A stretch of DNA of 64,000 nt, from positions 30,435 through 94,434 of the forward strand of contig CBCTZG010000002.1 in the NCBI GenBank assembly GCA_965151315.1, read 5' to 3'. Position 1 is the stretch's first letter. Every line of letters starts with the position of its first letter. Below, one piece after another: positions 25,611 to 34,436 of this stretch. This DNA is from Avimonoglobus sp965151315. Its GTDB lineage: Bacteria; Bacillota; Clostridia; UBA1381. Under the pieces are notes generated by a model. That model was not told where the DNA came from and did not search any database. It saw only the letters and a program-made list of their open reading frames with translations. The position numbers and the translations under genes were made by a program.

Positions 25611-26099
25611 AAGCGTTGATAAGGATATGTAAAATAAAATAATGTCTTCGAAACGGCCGTTCGCCAGCCGGTATCCGCCCGGGACAGTCCCCAGCCGGGA
25701 AAAGCCCAGTTTCTCATACAGATGAATTGCTGCGGTATTTGTGGCTACAACAGCGTTAAATTGTAAAATCCGAAAACCTAGAGCCCGGCCTTTGACCATA
25801 GAGTCCAGAACCAGGGCCTCGCCGATCCCGTGGCCCCGCAGACCGCCATTGACGGCATAGGAAGCGTTGGCAATATGGCCGCACCGGCCCACATTGTTAG
25901 GGTGCAGAATATAGAGCCCAGCAATCCGGCCTTCGTCATCCTCCGCCACGCCGGTATAGGATTGGCTGGCAAAAAATGTTTCCGCTTCCGCTAAAGAAAA
26001 CGGCTCCGCCTGAGGGAAGGCGTTGGCCTCCCGGACTACCGCGTTCCAGATGTCTGTCATAGCCGGTAAGTCGCCGGCCGCGTATTGTCTGATTTTCAA
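25608..26099 (-). CDS. GNAT-family N-acetyltransferase
   Basis: This 163-residue acetyl-CoA-dependent acetyltransferase shows the GNAT pattern: N-terminal KIRQYAAGDLPAM, strand 4 GLYILHPNN, the acetyl-CoA loop NGGLRGHGIGEAL near residue 88 and the C-terminal NTAAIHLYEKLGFSRLG. The acceptor is unknown. I chose the TTG at 26099 because AAGAGGTG is 6 bases upstream and the protein then begins with the normal KIRQY; a GTG at 26108 overlaps that site. It is last in the aroF-argS operon, 12 bases after argS. Confidence 0.86.
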   Translation of the reverse strand: MKIRQYAAGDLPAMTDIWNAVVREANAFPQAEPFSLAEAETFFASQSYTGVAEDDEGRIAGLYILHPNNVGRCGHIANASYAVNGGLRGHGIGEALVLDSMVKGRALGFRILQFNAVVATNTAAIHLYEKLGFSRLGTVPGGYRLANGRFEDIILFYISLSTL

Positions 26100-26111
26100 C
26101 GAAAACACCTC

Positions 26112-27809
26112 TTACATGCTTTCCACGGTTTGGATCCCCAACAGGGATAATGCGGTGCGAATCACCTGGGTTACCGCGTCTACAATAGCCAGCCGGGCCT
26201 TTTGCACATTTTCCGGCACATCAGATTTCAAAATCGGATAGCTGTTGTAGAATTTGTTAAAGCTCCGGGCTAGGCTGGTTACATACCGGTTGATATAGAA
26301 CGGCTCATTTTTCGCCGCCGCATCCCGGACGGCATCGCCGAAGGCATTGAGCTGGCTGATCAGCGCATACTCGTCATCAGAAACCGTTCCGGAAAATTCG
26401 GCGTCCTGATAACTGATGCCACACCGACGCAGAATACTGCGGCCCCGGGCGTAGGTATACTGCACATAGGGGGCGGATTCCCCCTCAAAGTCCAGCATGC
26501 TGTCCCAGGAGAACACAATGTCCTTTTCCCGGCTGTTGTGCAGGAAGGTATACAGCACCGCGCCGATGCCTACCTTTTGGGCTACTTCTTCTTTATTTTC
26601 CAGATCCGGATTGTTGGCAGTGATGATTTCCAGTGTTTTCTGTACGGATTCATTTAAGACGTCCTCTAAGAAAACAACGTCCCCGTGCCGGGTTGACAGC
26701 TTTTTATCCGGGAATTTTACCAAGCCGAAGCCGACGTGGATACAGTCTTTGGCCCACGCGTAGCCGGCCTTATCCAATACGGCGAAGATCTGCCGGAAAT
26801 GCAGGGATTGGGGAAGCCCCACCACATAAATGTTTTTGTGGAAATGATATGTACGGTGACGGTACAGGGCCGCCGCAATATCCCGGGTAGCGTAAATGGT
26901 AGCCCCGTCGGATTTTAAGATGATGCAGGGCGGGATGTTCAGCTCGTCCAGCAGAACAACCTGGGCCCCCTCGCTTTCTGTCAGAAGCTTTTTTTCCGAC
27001 AGGATCTGTACGACTTCATCCATTTTATCGCTGTAAAAGCTTTCCCCGGCATAGGAGTCAAAGCTGACCCCCAGCTTGTCATAAACCCGATTGAACTCTA
27101 ACAGGCTGACGTCCCGGAAATACTGCCAAAGCGCCGTGGTTTCCGGGTCGCCGTCCTCTAAGCGCTTGAAATATTCCCGGGCCTCCTCTTCCAGCTCCGG
27201 ATGCTTTTCCGCCTCTTCGTGGAATTTGACATAGATCTTCAAAAGCTCGTTGATGGGATCCTGTTCAATGACGGCCTTGTCGCCCCACCGCTTGTAAGCG
27301 GAGATCAGCTTTCCGAACTGTGTGCCCCAATCGCCCAAATGGTTAATTTTTACAGTAGTATAGCCTAAATGTTTATAGATTCGCTCCACGGAATTGCCCA
27401 CTGCCGTGGAATACAGATGGCCGATATGAAAGGGCTTCGCGATGTTGGGGGAGGAAAATTCGACTAAAACGGTTTTCCCGCTGCCCTCCGTGGAGCTGCC
27501 GAATTTTTCGCCGGCCTGGAAAACAGACTGGATCACCGCGGCCGTAAATTTTTCCCGGTTATAGAAAAAGTTTAGATAACCGCCGACGGCTTCCGCCTTC
27601 GTAATATTTTCATCAGCGGTGAATTTTTCAGCAAGCTCCTTTGCGATCAGCGGCGGCGCTTTTTTCAGGCTCCGGGCCAGAACAAAGCAGGGGAAGGCCA
27701 GGTCACCCAGCTTCTGCTCCGGCGGCGTCTCCACCGCTCCGGCGATCACATCCCGGTCAAGGCCGGAAATATCTGTCAGTTTGTCGATCACATACGCTTT
27801 AAAATCCAT
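26112..27809 (-). CDS. argS: Arginyl-tRNA synthetase
   Basis: ArgRS charges tRNA-Arg with arginine. The 565-residue length is normal. The N-terminal Add-1 domain is followed by the class I signature FHIGHLYST near residue 120, a degenerate KMSKS-like KLSTRHGD, and the C-terminal anticodon-binding helices from about residue 440. The start has AAAGAGG 7 bases upstream. It is the middle gene of aroF-argS-GNAT, with 12-base gaps on both sides. Confidence 0.95.
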   Translation of the reverse strand: MDFKAYVIDKLTDISGLDRDVIAGAVETPPEQKLGDLAFPCFVLARSLKKAPPLIAKELAEKFTADENITKAEAVGGYLNFFYNREKFTAAVIQSVFQAGEKFGSSTEGSGKTVLVEFSSPNIAKPFHIGHLYSTAVGNSVERIYKHLGYTTVKINHLGDWGTQFGKLISAYKRWGDKAVIEQDPINELLKIYVKFHEEAEKHPELEEEAREYFKRLEDGDPETTALWQYFRDVSLLEFNRVYDKLGVSFDSYAGESFYSDKMDEVVQILSEKKLLTESEGAQVVLLDELNIPPCIILKSDGATIYATRDIAAALYRHRTYHFHKNIYVVGLPQSLHFRQIFAVLDKAGYAWAKDCIHVGFGLVKFPDKKLSTRHGDVVFLEDVLNESVQKTLEIITANNPDLENKEEVAQKVGIGAVLYTFLHNSREKDIVFSWDSMLDFEGESAPYVQYTYARGRSILRRCGISYQDAEFSGTVSDDEYALISQLNAFGDAVRDAAAKNEPFYINRYVTSLARSFNKFYNSYPILKSDVPENVQKARLAIVDAVTQVIRTALSLLGIQTVESM

Positions 27810-27821
27810 GCTGATACCTCT

Positions 27822-28832
27822 TTATATTTGTTTATTTTCAAAGGCCGCCAGGGCCTTTACATCCTGCATAACCTCGTCGAACTGGGCTGGCGTCAAAGAC
27901 TGGGCGCCGTCGCAGAGCGCCTTTTGGGGGTTGTTGTGCACCTCGATCATGATACCGTCCGCGCCAACGGCAATCGCTGCCTTGGTCAGGGGCTTTACCA
28001 TCCAGGGAAGCCCGGTAGCGTGGCTGGGATCGACGATGACCGGCAGGTGCGACAGCGCCTTCATGGCCGGAACCGCCGACAAATCCAGCGTATTCCGGGT
28101 AAAGGTTTCGTAGGTACGGATCCCCCGTTCACAGAGAATGACCCGTTCGTTACCGCCGGCCATAATATATTCCGCGCTCATGAGCCACTCCTCAATAGTG
28201 TTGGAGAGGCCCCGCTTCAATAAGATGGGCTTATCGCAATGCCCCAGTTCTTTTAACAGCTCAAAATTCTGCATATTCCGGGCGCCCACCTGGATCACGT
28301 CCACATCCTGGAACAGATCCAAATGATGCTGATTCATGATTTCGGTCACAATAGGGAGCCCGGTGGCTCGTTTTGCCTCGGTCAGAAGCCGGATTCCTTC
28401 GTCCTTCAGCCCCTGAAAGGCATACGGCGAGGTCCTGGGCTTGAAAGCGCCGCCCCGCAGGAACGCCGCGCCGCTTTTTTTCACATCTTCCGCCACCGCG
28501 ATGATTTGCTCCGCCGATTCAATAGAGCAAGGTCCTGCGATCACGCTGAAATTTCCTTCGCCTACCATTCTGCCCGCAATATCAAACACGCTGTCTAAGG
28601 GATGGAATTTCCGGTTAGCCAGCTTATAGGGCTCGGAAACCCGCTTTACATCGGCCACAATCTCGTTGGCCTTGAGCATATCGGTATCTACCTGGGAGGT
28701 GTCGCCGATAATGCCGACGATGGTGGAGTTTTGCCCTTCGCTGTAATGGTAGGAAAAGCCCATGCCTTCTAAATCCCGCAAAAGGTGGTCTTTTGCTTGC
28801 TTGTCTGCGTTTTCTTTCAGAATTACAATCAT
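27822..28832 (-). CDS. aroF: 3-deoxy-7-phosphoheptulonate synthase (DAHP synthase, type I-beta)
   Basis: This enzyme joins phosphoenolpyruvate and erythrose-4-phosphate, the first step of the shikimate pathway. The 336 residues comprise an N-terminal ferredoxin-like/ACT-like regulatory domain (about 1-70, IVILKENAD...) and a KDO8P-type barrel. Substrate motifs AGPCSIESAEQI, LRGGAFKPRTSPY, KPILLKRGL and VDPSHATG are intact. The N-terminal domain is the usual site of feedback control by aromatic compounds in this subtype. The start has AAGGAGAAG upstream and a consensus promoter. aroB is distant at 681. Confidence 0.94.
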   Translation of the reverse strand: MIVILKENADKQAKDHLLRDLEGMGFSYHYSEGQNSTIVGIIGDTSQVDTDMLKANEIVADVKRVSEPYKLANRKFHPLDSVFDIAGRMVGEGNFSVIAGPCSIESAEQIIAVAEDVKKSGAAFLRGGAFKPRTSPYAFQGLKDEGIRLLTEAKRATGLPIVTEIMNQHHLDLFQDVDVIQVGARNMQNFELLKELGHCDKPILLKRGLSNTIEEWLMSAEYIMAGGNERVILCERGIRTYETFTRNTLDLSAVPAMKALSHLPVIVDPSHATGLPWMVKPLTKAAIAVGADGIMIEVHNNPQKALCDGAQSLTPAQFDEVMQDVKALAAFENKQI

Positions 28833-28877
28833 TTTTTCTTCTCCTTTTCTACCATATTACTATACTACTATCTAAAA

Positions 28878-28906
28878 AGTATAGCTTTTTTTTCAGGGTT
28901 TGTCAA
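28878..28906 (-). promoter_or_regulatory. Promoter of the aroF-argS operon
   Basis: TTGACA (28906-28901) and TATACT (28883-28878) on the minus strand are 17 bases apart. The leader of about 40 bases shows no T-box or attenuator. Confidence 0.8.
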
Positions 28907-28956
28907 GGCTGGAAGGAATAAATTGCAGAAGAACAAGAGTTTTGTAAAAAATAGGC

Positions 28957-28985
28957 TTGCGATTTGGCCATCTTTTGTATATAAT
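28957..28985 (+). promoter_or_regulatory. Promoter of the AIM24-family gene
   Basis: TTGCGA (28957-28962) and TATAAT (28980-28985) are 17 bases apart, 28 bases before the start at 29014. Confidence 0.7.
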
Positions 28986-29013
28986 GGAAGAAAAAAGGAA
29001 GGGAGACATTGCT

Positions 29014-29700
29014 ATGGATTACGAAATTTTTGGCGGGAACCTGCCGGCAGTCACGGTGAAGCTGGAGGCGGGAGAAGCGGTCTATACCCAATCCGGCGGC
29101 ATGAGCTGGATGACGGACGGGATCGAGATGGAAACGAATATGAAGGGCGGATTTTTGAAGGGCCTTGGCCGAATGATCAGCGGGGAATCACTGTTTATGG
29201 CCACCTATACGGCGAAGCGGCCGGGACAGAGCATTACCATTGCCTCGTCGTTCCCCGGGAGTATACGCTGTTTGGAATTGGATCCGCAGATGGATTATAT
29301 CTGCCAGAAAAACGCGTTTTTGTGCGCCCAGGAAAGCGTCGAGCTTTCGGCTTATGTGGTAAAAAATATGACTGGCGGCCTGTTTGGCGGCGAGGGTTTT
29401 GTGCTGCAGCGGCTGCATGGCAGCGGCAAAGCGTTTATTGAGCTGGATGGCAGTGTCCAGGAAATCGATCTCGCGCCGGGAGAGCGGATCAAGGTAGATA
29501 CGGGAAATGTGGCCTATTTTGAGGCGACGGTGGGTTATTCTGTGGAAACCGTAAAAGGCTTTAAAAATATTTTATTCGGCGGTGAGGGACTGTTCCTGAC
29601 GACGCTGGAGGGCCCGGGCAGGGTGTATCTCCAAACAGTGAATCTGCCTAAGTTTGCCAGCCGGATTGTTCCGTATATCCCAATACAGCATAACAATTAA
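29014..29700 (+). CDS. AIM24/TIGR00266 family protein
   Basis: This 228-residue beta-rich cytoplasmic protein matches the AIM24 (TIGR00266) family by its N-terminus LEAGEAVYTQSGGMSWM, the MISGESLFMATYTAK stretch, FPGSIRCLEL, and the closing VYLQTVNLPKFASRI. The family has tandem jelly-roll-like halves and no established bacterial function. The ATG at 29014 has AAGGAAGGGA 9 bases upstream; the frame from 28957 starts at the -35 box and is rejected. A hairpin-rich spacer follows. Confidence 0.85.
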   Translation: MDYEIFGGNLPAVTVKLEAGEAVYTQSGGMSWMTDGIEMETNMKGGFLKGLGRMISGESLFMATYTAKRPGQSITIASSFPGSIRCLELDPQMDYICQKNAFLCAQESVELSAYVVKNMTGGLFGGEGFVLQRLHGSGKAFIELDGSVQEIDLAPGERIKVDTGNVAYFEATVGYSVETVKGFKNILFGGEGLFLTTLEGPGRVYLQTVNLPKFASRIVPYIPIQHNN

Positions 29701-29948
29701 AAAAGTTTCCGAGATTAGTTGGGCAGTGATAAGGGGGTTTTGCAAATATCACTATTTACCCAACAAGCGGGGATGAAAGAAAGTCAAGCATATCGCTTTT
29801 TAGCGGTATGCTTGTTCGCATTTATATCTGAAAAATGTAATGCAACAGGTGTTTATCCCTGATAAAAAGGAAATTCCGCGGGACTATCTATAATCCTGCG
29901 GAATATACCTCTTTATGAAGCGCTGCTATGTCGGCGCTTTTTGTGCTA
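29701..29948 (+). other. Hairpin-rich intergenic region between AIM24 and GH29 genes
   Basis: No gene is visible. Three or four stem-loops lie in a row: GTTGGG/CCCAAC with AGTGAT/ATCACT (29718-29764); a 12-base stem CAAGCATATCGC/GCGGTATGCTTG (29785-29814); ATTCCGCGGG/CCTGCGGAAT (29873-29904); and AGCGC/GCGCT followed by T5 (29919-29943). The last may end AIM24 transcription; the others lack T-runs and could be RNA structure or element remnants. Confidence 0.5.
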
Positions 29949-31256
29949 TTATTTTGTATATACAGATAATTCCCGGATAATAGGCGTATCTTTTGCTTCT
30001 TGGCAGGTTAGGCGAATTTTGCTGAAAGGGGAAACCGCGGCAATGGGGATAATGCGTTTATGGCCGATGCTTTTCCCGCTGGCCAGCGGCTGCCAGCCTG
30101 TTTCTGCCAGACCCTCCACAGTAAACGACAGCACACGCTGCCCTTCTAGAATTTCTTCCATTAAAACAACATCCCGTACAGGCATAGCTTTCTGCAGGTC
30201 TAAAATCAATGTATTTCCTTTGCCGGATGCGGATGCGGCAGGAGTAGAAAACTGTTTGCTTAGGAGTCTGCCGAATTCCTGAAATACAGCCGCGTCGGCG
30301 TCTGGCACCAGACCGCGGTTATCAATCACCATACCAATCAGCAGGTTGGAATTGCGGCCTACTGACTTATAGTAGCGGTCTAAAAGGTATTCAGGTGAAT
30401 GCACAAGATGGTCTTCGCCGTCTTTCCAGAACCAGCCGCTGCAGTAGGCCGTTTTCCAGTGCCGGATTGGCGTATCACTCTCCGCCGGCGCCCAGAGTTC
30501 ACCGGCCGGCGAACCGGGGATATAAAAATTTTCTTCCCCGTTATAGGTGTCCCCCTGGGCACTGGTAGTAGACCAGCAGTCCTCAGGGGCTTCGCCGTCC
30601 TCATTGCCAACCCAGCGAATCAGAGATTTCGTTCCCGGCGGGCCCTGGAACACCACAGCGTCTGGCTGTAGCTTGTGCAGCAGAGGGATTACGGCCGGGC
30701 CGCCTTCCTCCTCAGGAAGGCAGCCGCCGTCAAACCAGATTTCAAAAAGCTTGCCGTAGTTTGTCCAGAGCTCTTCTAATTGGCGCAGAGCGATGGCGTT
30801 ATAAGCCTGCTGCTCTTCGGCCGTACCGCCGACCACCCGGCCGGGGTTATCTACCCGCAGATAGCTGTTGCAGGCCAGACTGTAATACAGTCCAGGCCGA
30901 ATTCCGTATTTTTTGCAGGAGGCGATAAAATCACCTACAATATCACCCTGCCCCTGTTTCCAGGGAGAATTCTGAATGCTGAAGGGATGTGCCGCCGTGG
31001 GCCAAAGGCTGAAGCCGCTGCAATGTTTGGCCACTAAGACGGCATATTTGGCGCCGGCTGCCGCAGCGGTCTCCATCCATTGGTCTGTGTCCAGCATTGT
31101 TGGATTAAAAACAGAGGACGGCGGGTTTTTCCCAAAATGATCCCGGAAATTATACGGCATAAAGGTTTGCAGATCCATGTGAATCAGGACGCCGATTTCA
31201 CAGTCGGACCATTGGGCCTGCTCTGGTGTTGGTTTAACATTAGGATAAGTATACAT
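29949..31256 (-). CDS. GH29-family alpha-L-fucosidase, cytoplasmic
   Basis: This 435-residue glycosidase should release L-fucose from oligosaccharides. GH29 features are the N-terminal WSDCEIGVLIHMDLQTF, AAGAKYAVLVAKHCSGFSLW, the PGLYYSL strand and EIWFDGGC, whose Asp is in the place of the family nucleophile. A C-terminal beta domain follows from about residue 340. There is no signal peptide, so it acts on imported sugars. It starts with ATG at 31256 after AAGAGGAAA. It lies 25 bases downstream of the sensor kinase gene on the same strand and may be part of the sensor-regulator operon. Confidence 0.9.
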   Translation of the reverse strand: MYTYPNVKPTPEQAQWSDCEIGVLIHMDLQTFMPYNFRDHFGKNPPSSVFNPTMLDTDQWMETAAAAGAKYAVLVAKHCSGFSLWPTAAHPFSIQNSPWKQGQGDIVGDFIASCKKYGIRPGLYYSLACNSYLRVDNPGRVVGGTAEEQQAYNAIALRQLEELWTNYGKLFEIWFDGGCLPEEEGGPAVIPLLHKLQPDAVVFQGPPGTKSLIRWVGNEDGEAPEDCWSTTSAQGDTYNGEENFYIPGSPAGELWAPAESDTPIRHWKTAYCSGWFWKDGEDHLVHSPEYLLDRYYKSVGRNSNLLIGMVIDNRGLVPDADAAVFQEFGRLLSKQFSTPAASASGKGNTLILDLQKAMPVRDVVLMEEILEGQRVLSFTVEGLAETGWQPLASGKSIGHKRIIPIAAVSPFSKIRLTCQEAKDTPIIRELSVYTK

Positions 31257-31281
31257 ATATTTTCCTCTTTTCTTCTTTTAT

Positions 31282-33033
31282 TTATGCCGGTGTAACCGGA
31301 AGCTTAATGTAGACGGTTGTGCCTGCTGGGGAGGAGGTAATGGAGCACCCGTATTTTTCTCCAAAAATCAGCTGGATTCGCCGGTTCACATTACAGATTC
31401 CAATATTTTTTGATTCCGGCAGCTGCCCGGAGGCTAAGAGCGCCCGAACGGCCCGGAGCCGTTCTGGGGACATACCGCGCCCGTTGTCCTGAACGGTAAA
31501 GATGAGGATATGCTCCTGGATCCTTGCCGAAATCTGAATGCGGGCCGAACTGTCCTGTTTGTGCTTGAAGCCGTGGGAAAATGAATTTTCCACAATGGGC
31601 TGCAAAATAAACTTAACCGTTCTCAGCCGCAGAATCTCGTCAGGGATTTCCCATTCTACCCGGAACTGATTCCGGTATTTAATCCGCTCGATTTCGATGT
31701 ATTTCTTCGTATAGGAAATTTCATCCGCAATGGGAATGATATTTTCTTTTGTATTCAGCGAGAAGTACAAAATGTCGGATAAAAGCCGGATCAGCACGTC
31801 CGCATCGTTATTCTGGCTGCCGCTGCCCGCGTACAAAAGGGTTACGGCGTTTAGGGTATTGAACAGAAAATGTGGGTTGAGCTGGGTCTGCAGGGCGATG
31901 GCCTGGGATTTTTTCAGTTCTACCACTTTATTAACCAACTCTTCTTCAATGTGCTGGTTGTTCGTAATGATATTCATTATATTTTGATTGATATACGCCA
32001 GTTCATTGAAATTTGAGCCTGGCGAATGATCCGGATCGCCAGCCTGGAGCCGGGCCGCAATTTCCGCGATGGATTTATAAAAATCCGACGACAGAAAAAA
32101 GGAGATTAAAAGCGGGACAGTCAGCGCGGTCAGAACCAGAAGCAGGATAAATGTGATATTGGACAAAAGCGTGTCCTTGCGGAAGCCGGACACATCATTG
32201 TCAATAACCAGATACAAATCCCGATCCTGCAGCGTGTCGGAAAAGGTCAGGATGTTTTTATGCTTCGTACAGACCAGTCTGCCGCTTTCCGTGTATTGGC
32301 CGATGGCCTGCTGTTGGCCGATTTCCTCAAAATTTGTGGAAAACAGGACTGTACCATCCGGCTGATATAGGCGGATGCCTTCGTCAGCGGTGGCAGACAG
32401 TACACGCGTTAGATTCTGGGGCGCGATATTGTAAACAATCAGGCCGTCCAGCATCCCATAGCTATAGACGCCGTAGACTACAGAGATTATAGCCTGCTGC
32501 GCGGCAGCGTCATAATAGGCGGTAATAAAATTTGAATTGCCTGTCCGCTCATATTCCGTATACCAGGCCAGATCGTTAAAATCGAGGCGGGTATTGCCAT
32601 TGCGGGAGGATGTCACATAATCGCTTTTCAAGCTATACAGATATATGGAATCCAGATAATTGTTACTGGTCAGATTGCTGCGGATCAGCTTGTTGACCTG
32701 GTAGGATAAATGGTAGTTATCCTGGCTATAGGTTTCTTCCTCGGTCAGTTTGAAAAACAGCCTGACGTAGTCGTCTGAGTCAAAGAATACAAAGCTTTTA
32801 TCCAGTTGGTTTAAAAGATCCTCAAAGATGTTCTGAGTTTTTTTATAGTTGGTGGCCAGAGACGCCTGCTGATCGGTGGCGGTGTACTTTGCATAGTAGA
32901 CATAAATACAGCTGCAAACCAAAATAAACGGTATGGTAAAACAGAGCAGCATCTTTTTCCAATATTGAAAAAAGATACTGTTCCAGCGGTGCTGCCTGAT
33001 CATGTCATAGGAATCGCGCAAAAAATGTTCCAT
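31282..33033 (-). CDS. YesM-type sensor histidine kinase
   Basis: This 583-residue membrane kinase has a first transmembrane helix near residues 27-49 (LLCFTIPFILVCSCIYVYY), an extracellular sensor of ~240 residues, and a second helix near 290-312. The His-kinase domain (PF06580 type) has the phospho-His in LNPHFLFNTLNA near residue 388. The ATPase is marked by NSFSHGFKH, DNGRGMS and NIGICNVNRR. Such kinases sense extracellular sugars and act with YesN-type regulators. The start overlaps the regulator stop by one base. The divergent transporter operon is the natural target. Confidence 0.92.
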   Translation of the reverse strand: MEHFLRDSYDMIRQHRWNSIFFQYWKKMLLCFTIPFILVCSCIYVYYAKYTATDQQASLATNYKKTQNIFEDLLNQLDKSFVFFDSDDYVRLFFKLTEEETYSQDNYHLSYQVNKLIRSNLTSNNYLDSIYLYSLKSDYVTSSRNGNTRLDFNDLAWYTEYERTGNSNFITAYYDAAAQQAIISVVYGVYSYGMLDGLIVYNIAPQNLTRVLSATADEGIRLYQPDGTVLFSTNFEEIGQQQAIGQYTESGRLVCTKHKNILTFSDTLQDRDLYLVIDNDVSGFRKDTLLSNITFILLLVLTALTVPLLISFFLSSDFYKSIAEIAARLQAGDPDHSPGSNFNELAYINQNIMNIITNNQHIEEELVNKVVELKKSQAIALQTQLNPHFLFNTLNAVTLLYAGSGSQNNDADVLIRLLSDILYFSLNTKENIIPIADEISYTKKYIEIERIKYRNQFRVEWEIPDEILRLRTVKFILQPIVENSFSHGFKHKQDSSARIQISARIQEHILIFTVQDNGRGMSPERLRAVRALLASGQLPESKNIGICNVNRRIQLIFGEKYGCSITSSPAGTTVYIKLPVTPA

Positions 33034-34262
33034 TATTGTTTACCATGCTTTTCTTTATATTGGGCCGGCGTCATGCCCGTAAGGTTTTTAAAGGTTTTAA
33101 AAAAGTACCGGGAGCTTTTATAGCCCACGGCTTCTCCGATATAAAACAGCTTGATATTATTTTCAGAAAGCAAGCGCTTGGCCTGCTCAATTCGGATCTT
33201 ATTCAGATATGTGTTAACGTTTTCCTGCATATGCTGCTTGAAAAACCGGCCGAAATATACAGGGCTTAGATGTACGTGCTTGGCCACATCCTCCAGCGAG
33301 GTGATGGAGGCGTAATTTTCCCGCATATAATCCACAGCCTGCTGAATAGTATCATTTAAAATAATCTCCTCCGTAGCCGGCTGATCTTTAACGGTTTGCA
33401 GCATATCGGAAACAGCGGGATATTCCCGGATTACGGTAATCTCCGCGTTAAGCCGCAAAGCAGAACGCAGTTTTTCCTGAAGAGTCTGCATATGCTGTTT
33501 TAACCGCCCGGAAAAATCATTTGCGTGTTCCTTGCAGATTACGATAATTTCAATATTTCCCTGGGCGTAAAGAACGGACAGGATATAGCAGTCCGGCTGT
33601 TCAAAGGGGATTAGCAAGTTGATGGCGTTGTACAGACGGAATTCGTCATATTTCCAAACTTCGTCTAAATATTTCCGGAAATCCTGGAGATGAATATTCA
33701 ATAAAGCGCAAGGGGAGCGGTCAGGGTCAATATCAACGGTTAATGCGGAAAGTCTGTCCGCCAACTCCTCCGATGTATGGATGACGCCGCAGAACAAATC
33801 AGAAAAGATTTGCTGACAATCATCCTGGATTTTTAAATCGGTAAAGCTTTCCGAAGTAAAGGTAGGGGAAGAAGGCATTGCTATCCGCTGATCTAGGATA
33901 ACCTTAATCTTTTTACACAGGTCAAATAGCTCCTGGCGCAGGATGGGCTTTAAAATATAACCCACAACATTATAGTCAATGGCAGCCCGGGCATACTCAA
34001 AATCCCGATAGGCGCTGATAAAAGCGATCACCGTTTCCGGATATTCTCTCTGGCATAAGGCGGCAAAATCCAAACCGTTGACCTCATCCATCTGAATATC
34101 TGTGATCACCGCGTCCGTGTGGTTTTCCGCCATATAGGCAAGCGCGGCGGCGCCGCTGGAAAACGTGCCCGCCACATAAAATCCAAAAGAAGCCCAGTCG
34201 ATAAACTGTTCAAGCTGCGACAACACCAGTTCCTCGTCATCGATAAGAATCAGTTGATACAT
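33033..34262 (-). CDS. YesN-type response regulator with AraC DNA-binding domain
   Basis: This 409-residue regulator has an N-terminal receiver (1-120) with the phosphate-accepting Asp in VITDIQMDEVNG near residue 56 and the conserved Lys in YILKPILRQE. A middle linker of unknown fold follows, and a C-terminal AraC double helix-turn-helix occupies about 305-405 (SLEDVAKHVHLSPVYFGRFF, then GYKSSRYFFKTFKNLTGM). It is the first gene of the sensor operon, with AGGAGG upstream. Its place opposite the LplB-type permease strongly suggests that it controls that operon in response to oligosaccharide. Confidence 0.93.
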   Translation of the reverse strand: MYQLILIDDEELVLSQLEQFIDWASFGFYVAGTFSSGAAALAYMAENHTDAVITDIQMDEVNGLDFAALCQREYPETVIAFISAYRDFEYARAAIDYNVVGYILKPILRQELFDLCKKIKVILDQRIAMPSSPTFTSESFTDLKIQDDCQQIFSDLFCGVIHTSEELADRLSALTVDIDPDRSPCALLNIHLQDFRKYLDEVWKYDEFRLYNAINLLIPFEQPDCYILSVLYAQGNIEIIVICKEHANDFSGRLKQHMQTLQEKLRSALRLNAEITVIREYPAVSDMLQTVKDQPATEEIILNDTIQQAVDYMRENYASITSLEDVAKHVHLSPVYFGRFFKQHMQENVNTYLNKIRIEQAKRLLSENNIKLFYIGEAVGYKSSRYFFKTFKNLTGMTPAQYKEKHGKQ

Positions 34263-34294
34263 GGGCGTCCCCTCCTGCGGATAATATCGATTAT

Positions 34295-34322
34295 ATTATA
34301 GCATACTCAGCTTCAAAAGCAA
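34295..34322 (-). promoter_or_regulatory. Promoter of the regulator-kinase operon
   Basis: TTGCTT (34322-34317) and TATAAT (34300-34295) on the minus strand are 16 bases apart, about 33 bases before the start. Confidence 0.65.
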
Positions 34323-34375
34323 GGGGATATAATACAGGATATTTAATTTGAGCCCTGGAAGGTTTAAAATGAGCA

Positions 34376-34405
34376 TTGCTTTGCAAAGAACGGTTCCGGT
34401 ATAAT
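34376..34405 (+). promoter_or_regulatory. Promoter of the 20-kb transporter and surface-protein operon
   Basis: TTGCTT (34376-34381) and TATAAT (34400-34405) are 18 bases apart, 31 bases before the permease start at 34437. A weak -35 fits positive control by the divergently encoded AraC-type response regulator. Confidence 0.62.
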
Positions 34406-34436
34406 GAAACCATGAAACAGAAAGGACATGATATGC

